Assembly: GCA_938045615.1 (NCBI GenBank)
Contig: CALIBC010000007.1
Location: forward strand, 1 to 64,000
Length of the DNA stretch: 64,000 nucleotides
Direction: 5' to 3'
DNA from: an uncultured Clostridia bacterium
GTDB taxonomy: Bacteria; Bacillota; Clostridia; Peptostreptococcales; Anaerovoracaceae
Shown here: piece by piece, positions 9,873-19,217 of the stretch
Position numbering within the stretch: the first letter of the stretch is position 1
Layout: every line of letters begins with the position of its first letter
Notes under the pieces: generated by a model
What the model was told of the DNA's origin: nothing
The model's database searches: none
Seen by the model: only the letters and a program-made list of their open reading frames with translations
Made by a program: the position numbers and the translations under genes

Positions 9873-10688
9873 TCACCGCTTCGGCATATTTACGTCCATG
9901 CGACGGTAGCCTTTCTCTATATTTTCCGCCTCAAGGGCTTTTTTGCCCTCTTCCCGCAGATACTCGCCCGCCGCAAATCTGTCTTTTGTCCTGCACCAAA
10001 CGCCCGCATCAAGGATAGTCGTATAGGCATCGTCCTTTTTCAGCAGGATCTTCGGTTCCGGTTCTTTCAGAAACATTTTCCCTTCTTTTATCACGGAGTA
10101 AATGATCTCCTTGCCTTTTTCGCTCTGCTTCTCATCCGCTATGCTGAATTCCACATTCACTCTTCTGATTTTTCTCCTCGTGGCGTTGGTAACAACGGAT
10201 GTGGTCACCATTCCGTTGGGGATTATGACGATCTTGTTGTCATATGTGTGTAGCTGTATGGTAAGCAAATCTATGCGATCGACTATCCCCGCAGTTTCAC
10301 CTATCTCTATTTCATCTCCCGCCGAAAAAGGCTTGGTAAACAGCAGCGTGAATCCGCCCGCAACGTTGCTCAATCCGTCTTTCATCGCTATTGCCGCAAC
10401 GGCTCCGCCCGTACCGAGAACCGTCAGAATCGGTGCCATGTTGATAAAATCCAGTTTCGACATGATTACGAGCAGTATCAATAACCACCACACTATGGAT
10501 ACCACTCGTATAATCAATATATGTACCGCCTTGTCCAGTGCCGATTTGGCAAGAATTTTCTTTACGCCGACTCTTATGATTCTCCAAAGGATCCAGCCGA
10601 GCAGCAGCACAAGCACGATTTCCGCAGGGTTTACCCACATCGGCAAATTCTTTGCGTTCGGAAATATTTTCCCCAAAAAAAATTCCAT
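9873..10688 (-). CDS. Small-conductance mechanosensitive channel, MscS family
   Basis: A 271-residue MscS-type channel that opens under hypo-osmotic membrane tension. Three hydrophobic segments occupy roughly residues 20-135. The pore-lining third helix has the Ala/Gly-rich 'LGTGGAVAAIAMKDGLSN' pattern, followed by the beta domain ('GDEIEIGETAGIVDRIDLL', 'IPNGMV') and an alpha/beta C-terminal domain ending in 'RRMDVNMPKR'. The start at 10688 is preceded by GGAGAG. It lies between typA and pyc in the same direction. The spacer to typA is a 21-bp-periodic repeat region. Confidence 0.93.
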   Translation of the reverse strand: MEFFLGKIFPNAKNLPMWVNPAEIVLVLLLGWILWRIIRVGVKKILAKSALDKAVHILIIRVVSIVWWLLILLVIMSKLDFINMAPILTVLGTGGAVAAIAMKDGLSNVAGGFTLLFTKPFSAGDEIEIGETAGIVDRIDLLTIQLHTYDNKIVIIPNGMVTTSVVTNATRRKIRRVNVEFSIADEKQSEKGKEIIYSVIKEGKMFLKEPEPKILLKKDDAYTTILDAGVWCRTKDRFAAGEYLREEGKKALEAENIEKGYRRMDVNMPKR

Positions 10689-10692
10689 AATC

Positions 10693-10835
10693 TATTCTCT
10701 CCTATTCGCACCGCCGGCGGCGCATGTACCCCGACCGGCTCTTTTGGCGACCTCGCATGCGGTTTGAGCGACTCCGCCGGCAATTTGGGCGCCCTTGCCT
10801 GCGTCAGGCGCGGCACCGCCGGCGGCCTTGGCGAT
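10693..10835. repeat. Degenerate minisatellite of about 21 bp between typA and mscS
   Basis: GC-rich units with the pattern gcg(a/c)c..(c/t)gc..gc....ttgg recur about every 21-23 bases. A near-identical segment, gcaccgccggcggc, occurs at both ends. On the minus strand the stretch is open in the typA frame after two stop codons. It would encode a heptad-like Ala/Gly-rich peptide (for example 'AQIAGGV', 'AQTACEV', 'AKRAGRG') but has no start codon. Confidence 0.55.
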
Positions 10836-10841
10836 TTACGT

Positions 10842-12713
10842 CTATCTTCCGGCTCTTCTTCTGTCCAATTCCTTGAGCAGCTTCTTGCGGAGCCGCACAT
10901 CGTCCGGTGTTATCTCCACAAGCTCGTCGCCTGCGATAAATTCAAGGGCTTCCTCCAGCGTAAAGGTTCTCGGAGGCGAAAGTTTGACCGCCTCGTCCGA
11001 ACCCGCCGCCCTCATGTTGCTGACCTTCTTTGCCTTTGACGGATTGACTCCCATGTCCTCGCCTCGGGAGTTCATGCCGACTATCATTCCCTCGTACACG
11101 TGTGTGCCGGGATCGACAAAAAGCTGAACGCGTTCCCCGATGTTGGAAAGGGCATACGCCGTGCAAACACCTTCTTCCATCGCAATGGCAACGCCGTTGC
11201 TCCTTCCCGGAATCTCACCCTTGTACTCCTCAAAGTCGAAAAAGCGTCGTTCCATGTTCCCCTCGCCGTGGGTGTCGTTGATGAATTCCGTCCTGTACCC
11301 CAAAAGACCTCTGGTGGGCACATGATATTCCAAACGCGAAAATCCGTTCTCGCCGCTCATTCTGATCATTATGCCTTTTCTGCGGTTCAATTTTGAGATG
11401 ACCGTGCCCGAATATTCATCCGGCACGCTTACGGCGACTTCCTCGACAGGCTCAAGCTTTCTGCCGTCGTCTCCACGCTTCATTATCACTTCCGGTTTGG
11501 ATACGGCAAGTTCATAACCCTCGCGTCTCATATTTTCTATCAGTATCGAAAGATGAAGCTCGCCTCTTCCTGAAACTTTGAACGAGTCGGTGGAATCCGT
11601 GTCTTCCACAAGAAGACCCACATTGACCTCAAGTTCCTTTGCCAGTCTCTCTCTGATGTGCCGGGATGTTACATACTTCCCCACTTTGCCGGCAAACGGT
11701 GAAGTGTTTACCATGAAGTTCATGGAAAGTGTAGGCTCTTCTATATGTATCATCTCCATGGGATGCGGATTTTCAGGGTCGCACACGGTTTCTCCTATGG
11801 ATATATCCGGTATGCCCGACACTACGACTATGTCGCCGCATTCTGCCTGCGCCGCCGGCACCCTTTTCAGTCCCCTGTAGGTGAATATGCCGTTCACTTT
11901 CTTTCTCTCTATCTTGCCGTCTTTCCCTGCGACCGCCACTGTTTGGTTCTCTTTGAGCACACCCTTTGTGATGCGTCCTATCCCCAATCTGCCTATGTAA
12001 TCATCGTATCCGAGGCTTGAAATTTGGAGTTGAAGCGGCTCATCCCTCAGGTCGGGATATGGATCGCAATGCTCCACGATAGTGTCGAAAAGTGGCGTTA
12101 TATCCAGACCGCCCAGTCCTCTAGGGGTATGCTTCAACTTCTTCTCCCCCTCACCGACACTTATGTCTTTGACTTCAACGGGATCTTTGACCGCTATTCC
12201 CTGCCTCGCTATTCCGTATAGTATCGGAAAGTCAAGCTGCCGGTCGCTTGCATTGAGATCCATGAAAAGTTCGTACACCTCATCCACAACACGGTCTATC
12301 CTTGCATCTTTCTTGTCTATCTTGTTGATCAGCAAAATGGGGTTCAGCCCCTGCTCAAGCGATTTTTCAAGCACAAATCTCGTCTGCGGCATCGGTCCTT
12401 CCACCGAGTCCACGAGCAGGATAACCGTATCGACGGTCTTCATTATGCGCTCCACTTCCGACGAAAAATCCGCATGCCCCGGCGTGTCGACTATGTTTAT
12501 CTTGGTATCACCGTGCATTATGGAACAGTTCTTTGAGTATATGGTTATTCCGCGCTCCCTCTCTATGTCGTCGCTGTCCATGACGCAGTCCACGACCTGC
12601 TGATTTTCGCGAAAAACACCGCTCTGATTCAAAAAAGCATCCACCAATGTGGATTTGCCCGCATCCACGTGTGCTATCACCGCAATATTTATTATCTTTT
12701 GTTTGTCCGACAT
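10842..12713 (-). CDS. typA: Ribosome-associated GTPase TypA/BipA
   Basis: A 623-residue translational GTPase of the EF-G/LepA type that binds 70S ribosomes and assists 50S assembly under cold or stress. The G domain has 'AHVDAGKST' (14-22), the effector 'RERGITI', 'DTPGHADF' and 'NKIDKKDAR'. It is followed by domain II, an EF-G-like domain III, the domain V region, and the TypA C-terminal domain ('GTHVYEGMIVG', 'NMRAAGSDEA'). Length is normal. The ATG at 12713 has GAGAGGA upstream. The gene is followed by the repeat-rich spacer and mscS. Confidence 0.97.
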   Translation of the reverse strand: MSDKQKIINIAVIAHVDAGKSTLVDAFLNQSGVFRENQQVVDCVMDSDDIERERGITIYSKNCSIMHGDTKINIVDTPGHADFSSEVERIMKTVDTVILLVDSVEGPMPQTRFVLEKSLEQGLNPILLINKIDKKDARIDRVVDEVYELFMDLNASDRQLDFPILYGIARQGIAVKDPVEVKDISVGEGEKKLKHTPRGLGGLDITPLFDTIVEHCDPYPDLRDEPLQLQISSLGYDDYIGRLGIGRITKGVLKENQTVAVAGKDGKIERKKVNGIFTYRGLKRVPAAQAECGDIVVVSGIPDISIGETVCDPENPHPMEMIHIEEPTLSMNFMVNTSPFAGKVGKYVTSRHIRERLAKELEVNVGLLVEDTDSTDSFKVSGRGELHLSILIENMRREGYELAVSKPEVIMKRGDDGRKLEPVEEVAVSVPDEYSGTVISKLNRRKGIMIRMSGENGFSRLEYHVPTRGLLGYRTEFINDTHGEGNMERRFFDFEEYKGEIPGRSNGVAIAMEEGVCTAYALSNIGERVQLFVDPGTHVYEGMIVGMNSRGEDMGVNPSKAKKVSNMRAAGSDEAVKLSPPRTFTLEEALEFIAGDELVEITPDDVRLRKKLLKELDRRRAGR

Positions 12714-12876
12714 CTATTATCTTTTCCTCTCATGCTTTATCGTCGTTTCCCCGCTTGCCGCACCTTTTCACGTTTCACGGAACTCTCGTCCCCGAACCTT
12801 GGGGCACAGGTTTCAGTATCCCCTGAAGAACGTGTTCGCATGACTCCCGCCCCCGAAGGTACTGCGCGGTTACTCT

Positions 12877-12916
12877 TTGGTATATTTTTTTATCAATTGG
12901 TATGTTTTTTTATCAA
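12877..12916. repeat. 20-bp tandem duplication spanning the pncB stop codon
   Basis: Two copies (12877-12896 and 12897-12916) differ at one base. The pncB stop codon (12893-12895) lies in the left copy, and the last residues of pncB are encoded by the right copy. Confidence 0.85.
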
Positions 12917-14323
12917 CTCGTTTTTCATATCCCAGAGATTGTGAGAAAGATCTACATAATATGTCTGCGGATTTTCAAATCTCAAGGTTTCCTCCCAGAT
13001 CGTCTCCATTTGGGAGGCGCAGTAAGCCCTTACCTGCTCGATGGGCGGGCAGTCATACACCCGCTCGCCGTGACTGAAAAGCTGCACTCTCAAATTTCTC
13101 ACATAAAAATTGTTAAGCGTCTTGGTCTTCCAAATCGCATTGGGGTCGAAAATAACATAACCATCCTTCTCCGGGATGCTTTCCCCGTCGAGGGTCATGA
13201 CATCCGCAAGCGCCTTGTCGCTGTCTTTGTCATACAGGCGGTATAAAGTTTTGAAGCCCGGATTCGTTATCTTCTCAATGTTCTCGGAGATCTTTATCTT
13301 TGGCTCGATCTCTCCGTTTTTCTCAAGCGCCGCAAGCTTGTAGACACCTCCGAACACCGGCTCCGACCTCGCCGTTATGAGCCTCTCGCCCACACCAAAC
13401 GAATCCACCTTGGCGCCCTCCAAAATGACGTCCCTTATCAAATATTCGTCAAGTGAATTGGAGATGGTGATTTTGCAATCCTCAAGCCCCGCATCATCCA
13501 GCATCTTTCTCGATCTTTTCGTCAGATAGGCTATATCGCCACTGTCTATCCTGATGCCCATGTTCTTGGGTTTGTATTCTTTAAAAACTTTTATCGCTGC
13601 GGGTACCCCCGATTTCAGCACGTTGTAGGTATCCACCAGCAAAACGCAGTTGTCCGGGTACATCTTGCAGTATGCGCTGAATGCGTCGTACTCATCGGCA
13701 AACATCTGCACCCAGCTGTGCGCCATGGTTCCGATCGCAGGTATGCCGTGATCCCTGTCCGATATGGTGCAGGCCGTTCCGACGCATCCGGCTATATACG
13801 CGGCTCTGGCGCCGAGATTAGCTGCCGAGGCGCCGTGCGCCCGCCTCGATCCGAATTCCATGACGGGTCTTCCCTGCGCGGCGCGCACAATCCTGCTCGC
13901 CTTGGTCGCTATCAGGCTCTGATGGTTCACTATTAGAAGAAGCATGGTTTCTATGAACTGCGCCTGTATCACAGATCCTCTTACCGTTATGACAGGCTCA
14001 TGCGGAAATATGGGAGTACCTTCCGGCACCGCCCACACATCACATTCAAACTTGAAATCGCGCAGGTACCGCAAAAATTCCTCGCAGAAAATGCCTTTGC
14101 TCCTAAGGTAGTCTATATCTTCTTTCGTGAATTTCAAATTGTCGAGATACTCGACCACTTGCTCTATGCCCGCCATTATCGCATATCCGCCCTCGTCCGG
14201 CACTCTGCGAAAGAACATGTCAAAGTAGGCGATATGTTCTTTCATTCCCGACTTCAGATATCCGTTTGCCATGGTGATCTCGTAAAAGTCCGTCAGCATG
14301 GTAAGGTTTTCATTCTTAATCAT
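12893..14323 (-). CDS. pncB: Nicotinate phosphoribosyltransferase
   Basis: Salvages nicotinate to NaMN using PRPP (Preiss-Handler route to NAD). The 476-residue protein starts with the family's 'LTMLTDFYEITMANGY' (about 7-22) and has 'EFGSRRAHG' near 157-165, the active-site region of this type II fold enzyme. 'RIDSGDIAYLTK' lies near 260, and the C-terminal domain is typical. The ATG at 14323 has GGAG seven bases upstream. A promoter within the end of uvrA (14381-14409) can drive it independently. The final codons and the stop are part of a 20-bp tandem duplication, so the native C-terminus may have changed recently. Confidence 0.96.
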   Translation of the reverse strand: MIKNENLTMLTDFYEITMANGYLKSGMKEHIAYFDMFFRRVPDEGGYAIMAGIEQVVEYLDNLKFTKEDIDYLRSKGIFCEEFLRYLRDFKFECDVWAVPEGTPIFPHEPVITVRGSVIQAQFIETMLLLIVNHQSLIATKASRIVRAAQGRPVMEFGSRRAHGASAANLGARAAYIAGCVGTACTISDRDHGIPAIGTMAHSWVQMFADEYDAFSAYCKMYPDNCVLLVDTYNVLKSGVPAAIKVFKEYKPKNMGIRIDSGDIAYLTKRSRKMLDDAGLEDCKITISNSLDEYLIRDVILEGAKVDSFGVGERLITARSEPVFGGVYKLAALEKNGEIEPKIKISENIEKITNPGFKTLYRLYDKDSDKALADVMTLDGESIPEKDGYVIFDPNAIWKTKTLNNFYVRNLRVQLFSHGERVYDCPPIEQVRAYCASQMETIWEETLRFENPQTYYVDLSHNLWDMKNELIKKHTN

Positions 14324-14380
14324 TTTATTTCTCCGGGCGTCCCTGAATTTTTCGTATTTTTTTGGACAGCCGTTCCCTTT

Positions 14381-14409
14381 ATTATAGCCTATTTCAGCAT
14401 TTTCTTCAA
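14381..14409 (-). promoter_or_regulatory. Sigma-A-type promoter for pncB in the 3' end of uvrA
   Basis: On the minus strand TTGAAG (14404-14409) and TATAAT (14381-14386) are 17 bases apart. The -35 lies inside the last codons of uvrA, and the -10 overlaps and follows its stop region. Confidence 0.7.
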
Positions 14410-17220
14410 GAACTGCCCCGTATACGAGCTTTTGTGTTCCGCCACCTGTTCCGGTGTTCCCTCCGTGACTATCTCGCCGCCTCGTATTCCTCCGTCAGGA
14501 CCCAAGTCTATTATGTGATCGGCTCTCTTGATGACATCGAGGTTATGCTCAATCACCACAACGGTGTTTCCGGCATCCACGAGCTTGTCCAAAACGGATA
14601 TGAGTTTGTCTACATCGGCAAAGTGCAGTCCCGTGGTCGGCTCATCGAGTATGTACAGAGTCTTGCCCGTACTGCGCTTTGAGAGTTCCGACGCCAGTTT
14701 CACGCGCTGCGCCTCGCCTCCCGAAAGTTGTGTCGACGGTTGTCCGAGTTTGATATAGTCAAGTCCCACTTCGTTGAGAGTCTCAAGGTGCCTCCTTATT
14801 GACGGAATGTTTTTGAAAAAATCGAGTGCTTCGGCAACACTCATATCCAGCACATCGAATATACTCTTGTCGCGGTATTTGACTTCAAGGGTTTCTCTGT
14901 TGTATCTCTTGCCTTTGCAGACCTCGCACGGCACGTAAACGTCGGGCAGAAAATGCATCTCTATCTTAAGTATCCCGTCGCCTTTGCATGCCTCGCATCT
15001 TCCGCCTTTTACATTGAAGCTGAATCTGCCCTTTTGGAAACCCCGCATCTTAGCTTCGGGTACCGATGCGAACAAGTCGCGTATATGCGTGAACATCCCT
15101 GTGTATGTGGCGGGATTTGACCTCGGGGTTCTTCCTATCGGGGACTGGTCGATGTCTATTATCTTATCGACATTGCCCGTTCCTTTGATTTCCCCGCACT
15201 TTCCCGGTTCCGCCCCGGAATTGTGCAAAATGCGAGCCACTCCCTTGTTCAGAACCTCGTTTATCAGACTGCTCTTTCCCGAACCCGAAACTCCCGTGAC
15301 ACACACGAATTTTCCTAGCGGTATATCCACGTTTATATTCTTCAGATTGTTCTCACATGCGCCCACCACTGTGAGTTTTTTCCCGTTTCCTTTACGACGT
15401 GCGACGGGAACGGCGATTTTCTTTTTTCCCGAAAGATACATGCCTGTAAGAGAATTCTCGTTTTTCATTATATCTTCAGCGGTTCCCTGAGCCACCAGCA
15501 TGCCTCCGTGGACTCCTGCACCCGGGCCTATGTCCACTATGTGATCGGCGGCATGCATCGTGTCCTCGTCGTGTTCGACCACGATCAAGGTATTCCCAAG
15601 CTCTACGAGATGACGCAGGGTCTTGAGCAGTTTTTCGTTATCCTTCTGGTGAAGTCCGATCGACGGCTCATCCAATATGTACAAAACCCCCGTAAGCCCC
15701 GATCCTATCTGGGTCGCAAGCCTTATTCTCTGCGCCTCTCCGCCGGAAAGACTGCCTGCCGCGCGGGAAAGGGTAAGATACTCAAGACCCACATTGACGA
15801 GAAAATTCAAGCGTTCACGGATTTCTTTGAGGATCTGACTGCCTATTATGGCGTCTCGCTCAGACAGGTTGATGTGCTTGATAAAATCCAGCGCGTCCCT
15901 GATCGACATATCCGACAGCTGCGCTATGTTCATGTCCGCCACCGTAACTGCCAAAATCTCCGGTTTCAGGCGTTTGCCGCCGCAGTCCGTGCATTCTCTT
16001 GTCACCATGAACTTGCTCATCCTGTCTTTAAAAAAACTCGACCCGGTCTCCCTGTATCGTCTCTCGACATTGTTGATAAGACCCTCAAAGGGATGGTCGA
16101 ACTTCTGAACCTTTCCGCCTCTGCTTTTGTAAGTGTATTTGATCTTCTTATTCCCGGTTCCGTGCAATATTGTCTGTTTGAACTTCTCCGGAAGTTCCCT
16201 GAACGGCAGCGAGGTGTCGACCCCCTGTTGCTCGGCTATGACTTCAACGATGTTTCTATAAAACCCGCTGTACTCCATGGTGGCATAGATTTTGCTCAAC
16301 GCTCCCCGGAGTATGCTCTTATTTTCATCTATCATCGTCTCCGGCAGAATCTTCTCCGTGAATCCCAGACCGCTGCACGACTCGCACGCCCCAAACGGGC
16401 TGTTGAAAGAAAACATTCTCGGCTCAAGTTCTTCCAGACCGCCCCCGTGTTCCGGGCATGCGAGCCTTGTGGAAAAAACCTGTTCTTTGCTGAAATCCTT
16501 ATCCTGCAACAGAACGCTTGCAAGACCCTCGCTTTCTTTCATCGCAAGCTCCACCCCTTCGGCGATTCTGCTCTCCTGACCTTCGCGAACCACCACGCGG
16601 TCGACCACGATTTCCACGGTATGCTTGAATTTCTTGTCGAGTTTTATCTCATCCTCATCCAGCGACACAAGCTCTCCGTCCACACGCAACCGTGTATATC
16701 CTTCTTTTCTTATTCTTTCTATGACCTTGGCGTGTTCTCCCTTTCTCTGTCTGACCACGGGAGCCATGATCCAAACACGCGTGCCTTCCGGATATGCGGT
16801 AATCGTATCCACGATCCTATCCACACTCTGACTTGCGATGGGTCTTCCGCAGACGGGGCAGTGGGGTTTGCCTATTCTTGCATACAAAAGTCGCAAATAG
16901 TCGTGAATCTCCGTAACGGTTCCGACAGTTGACCTCGGGTTTCTGCCCGTGGTCTTCTGATCTATCGATATCGCCGGAGAAAGTCCCTCTATAAATTCCA
17001 CATCGGGCTTTTCCATCTGCCCGAGAAACTGCCTCGCATACGCCGACAGGCTCTCAACGTAGCGTCTCTGCCCCTCCGCATATATAGTGTCAAACGCAAG
17101 CGAAGTTTTTCCGGAGCCGGATAATCCCGTAAGAACCACCAATTCATCTTTGGGGATCGTGACGTCCAAATTGCGCAGATTGTTTTCATTTGCGCCCTTT
17201 ATGACTATTTCATTTTTCAA
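14389..17220 (-). CDS. uvrA: Excinuclease ABC subunit UvrA
   Basis: The damage-recognition ATPase of nucleotide excision repair; it dimerises and loads UvrB. The 943-residue chain has two ABC modules ('GLSGSGKTS' near the N-terminus, 'GVSGSGKSS' near 640) and two ABC signatures ('LSGGEAQR'). It also has a zinc module 'CPVCGRPI' and the C-terminal zinc finger 'CEACKGDG...CEVCKGK'. I chose a TTG start at 17220: AGGAGG stands six bases before it and overlaps the uvrB stop codon, and translation then begins at the family-typical 'KNEIVIKGA'. It lies 10 bases after uvrB. Confidence 0.96.
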   Translation of the reverse strand: MKNEIVIKGANENNLRNLDVTIPKDELVVLTGLSGSGKTSLAFDTIYAEGQRRYVESLSAYARQFLGQMEKPDVEFIEGLSPAISIDQKTTGRNPRSTVGTVTEIHDYLRLLYARIGKPHCPVCGRPIASQSVDRIVDTITAYPEGTRVWIMAPVVRQRKGEHAKVIERIRKEGYTRLRVDGELVSLDEDEIKLDKKFKHTVEIVVDRVVVREGQESRIAEGVELAMKESEGLASVLLQDKDFSKEQVFSTRLACPEHGGGLEELEPRMFSFNSPFGACESCSGLGFTEKILPETMIDENKSILRGALSKIYATMEYSGFYRNIVEVIAEQQGVDTSLPFRELPEKFKQTILHGTGNKKIKYTYKSRGGKVQKFDHPFEGLINNVERRYRETGSSFFKDRMSKFMVTRECTDCGGKRLKPEILAVTVADMNIAQLSDMSIRDALDFIKHINLSERDAIIGSQILKEIRERLNFLVNVGLEYLTLSRAAGSLSGGEAQRIRLATQIGSGLTGVLYILDEPSIGLHQKDNEKLLKTLRHLVELGNTLIVVEHDEDTMHAADHIVDIGPGAGVHGGMLVAQGTAEDIMKNENSLTGMYLSGKKKIAVPVARRKGNGKKLTVVGACENNLKNINVDIPLGKFVCVTGVSGSGKSSLINEVLNKGVARILHNSGAEPGKCGEIKGTGNVDKIIDIDQSPIGRTPRSNPATYTGMFTHIRDLFASVPEAKMRGFQKGRFSFNVKGGRCEACKGDGILKIEMHFLPDVYVPCEVCKGKRYNRETLEVKYRDKSIFDVLDMSVAEALDFFKNIPSIRRHLETLNEVGLDYIKLGQPSTQLSGGEAQRVKLASELSKRSTGKTLYILDEPTTGLHFADVDKLISVLDKLVDAGNTVVVIEHNLDVIKRADHIIDLGPDGGIRGGEIVTEGTPEQVAEHKSSYTGQFLKKMLK

Positions 17221-17230
17221 TTCGCACCTC

Positions 17231-19207
17231 CTACATCCGCTTGGTCTTGTATTCGAATATGCGGTCGCGCAGCTCCGCAGCCCGTTCAAACTGAAGGTCT
17301 TCGGCGGCCTGTCTCATCTCTTTTTCCATGAGCTTGACGTATTTTGCGAGCTCTCCTGCGGTAAGTTCCTCCGGTTTTTTCCCTTTATAAGATTCATCGC
17401 TTTGCGCAAGTTTGGTCGCTTCGATCACGGCTCTTACGGATTTTTCTATGCTTTTTGGCGTTATATCGTGCTTTTCGTTGTACTCACGCTGCATCGTGCG
17501 TCTGCGCTCGGTCTCATCGATCGCAAGTTTCATCGCTTTACTGATTCCATCGGCGTACATTACGACCTTCCCGTCGACGTTTCTTGCGGCTCTGCCTATA
17601 GTCTGGATCAGCGAGGTTTCTGTACGCAGAAATCCCTCTTTGTCGGCATCGAGTATCGCCACGAGCCTGACCTCGGGGATATCGAGGCCTTCCCTCAAAA
17701 GGTTTATTCCGACCAGAACATCGAATTCATCGAGTCTCAAATCACGAATTATTTCGAGTCTCTCAAGCGTGTCTATTTCCGAATGCAGATACCGGGTTCT
17801 CACCCCGGCGTTCACGAGGTAATCGGTAAGACTCTCCGCCATTTTTTTCGTGAGCGTCGTTACAAATACCTTTCCGCCGCTTCCCGAAACCGTATTGATC
17901 CTTCCTATCAGATCGTCGATTTGATTTTCGGTCGGGTGAACCTCTATGACCGGGTCGAGCAGTCCTGTGGGTCTTATCACCTGCTCCACCGTAATGCCGT
18001 TCGCCTTTTCTCTCTCGTATGCCGCAGGGGTTGCGCTGACATACATTATTTTGTCGACCAGGTTTTCCCATTCGTCAAATTGAAGTGGTCTGTTGTCGAG
18101 CGCAGATGGAAGCCTGAATCCATAATCCACGAGCGACTGTTTTCTGGATCTGTCTCCCGCATACATGGCTCTCAGCTGCGGCAGCATTACGTGCGATTCA
18201 TCTATCATTATCATATAGTCGTCGGGAAAATAGTCCATCAAGGTATATGGCCTTGATCCCGCCGGCATACCGTTAAGATGTCTTGAATAATTCTCTATCC
18301 CCTTGCACGTGCCGAGTTCTCTCAACATTTCCATGTCATACCTTGTCCGCTGCTCTATTCTCTGCGCCTCCAGGAGTTTTCCTCTGTCTCTGAACCACGC
18401 AATGCGCTCCTCAAGCTCTTTTCCGACGGTGAGCATAGCCGCCTCGACTTTTTCCGGCGAAGTCACGTAATGCGTTGCAGGGTATACGGCGACATGCTTT
18501 CTGATTCCGAGGATCTCACCGGTCACTGCGTTGATTTCTTTGATGGTTTCCACCTCATCTCCGAAGAGTTCTATCCTGACCGGATTGTTGGCACCCGCGG
18601 GGAAGATATCTATTATATCCCCCCTGACGCGAAAGCTTCCTCTCTCAAGCGCCATATCGTTTCTTGAGTACTGTATATCGACCAGTTTACGCAGTATTTG
18701 GCTCCTGCTTCTGACCATTCCGGGTCTAAGCGACAGCATCTGATTCTCATAATCGAACGGACTTCCCAGTCCGTATATGCACGACACACTTGCCACTATT
18801 ATGACGTCTTTTCGCTCAAACAGAGCCGCCGTTGCGCTGTGACGCAGCTTTTCTATCTCATCGTTTATGTCGGAGTCCTTTTCTATGTAGGTGTCCGTGG
18901 ACGGAACGTATGCCTCCGGCTGATAATAGTCGTAGTAGCTTACAAAATATTCGACGGCGTTGTCCGGGAAAAACTCTTTGAATTCACCGTGAAGCTGCGC
19001 TGCCAAAGTCTTGTTGTGGCTTATTATCAGCGTAGGTTTGCGCACCTGTTCTATCACATTCGCCATCGTAAACGTCTTGCCCGAACCCGTGACCCCCAGA
19101 AGAGTCTGCTGCTTGTTTCCTTGCGCAAAACCTCTGACGAGTCTTTCTATGGCTCGTGGCTGATCACCGGTCGGCTTGTATTCGGATTTTAGCTTAAATT
19201 CCGCCAT
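17231..19207 (-). CDS. uvrB: Excinuclease ABC subunit UvrB
   Basis: The central helicase-like subunit that verifies damage and recruits UvrC. The 658 residues hold the N-terminal 'YKPTGDQP', Walker A 'GVTGSGKT' and the beta-hairpin 'YYDYYQPEAY'. Next come helicase motifs including 'DESH', and 'QTIGRAARN'. The C-terminal UVR domain ('QFERAAELRDRI') binds UvrA/UvrC. I start at the ATG at 19207, the usual family N-terminus, 10 bases after the upstream LtaS-like stop. A longer reading from 19243 would overlap that gene. It is probably cotranscribed with the LtaS-like gene and uvrA. Confidence 0.96.
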   Translation of the reverse strand: MAEFKLKSEYKPTGDQPRAIERLVRGFAQGNKQQTLLGVTGSGKTFTMANVIEQVRKPTLIISHNKTLAAQLHGEFKEFFPDNAVEYFVSYYDYYQPEAYVPSTDTYIEKDSDINDEIEKLRHSATAALFERKDVIIVASVSCIYGLGSPFDYENQMLSLRPGMVRSRSQILRKLVDIQYSRNDMALERGSFRVRGDIIDIFPAGANNPVRIELFGDEVETIKEINAVTGEILGIRKHVAVYPATHYVTSPEKVEAAMLTVGKELEERIAWFRDRGKLLEAQRIEQRTRYDMEMLRELGTCKGIENYSRHLNGMPAGSRPYTLMDYFPDDYMIMIDESHVMLPQLRAMYAGDRSRKQSLVDYGFRLPSALDNRPLQFDEWENLVDKIMYVSATPAAYEREKANGITVEQVIRPTGLLDPVIEVHPTENQIDDLIGRINTVSGSGGKVFVTTLTKKMAESLTDYLVNAGVRTRYLHSEIDTLERLEIIRDLRLDEFDVLVGINLLREGLDIPEVRLVAILDADKEGFLRTETSLIQTIGRAARNVDGKVVMYADGISKAMKLAIDETERRRTMQREYNEKHDITPKSIEKSVRAVIEATKLAQSDESYKGKKPEELTAGELAKYVKLMEKEMRQAAEDLQFERAAELRDRIFEYKTKRM

Positions 19208-19217
19208 TGTTTTTTGC

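Noticed and set aside
15508..16932. 474-codon plus-strand reading frame
   Set aside because: Shadow of uvrA on the opposite strand.
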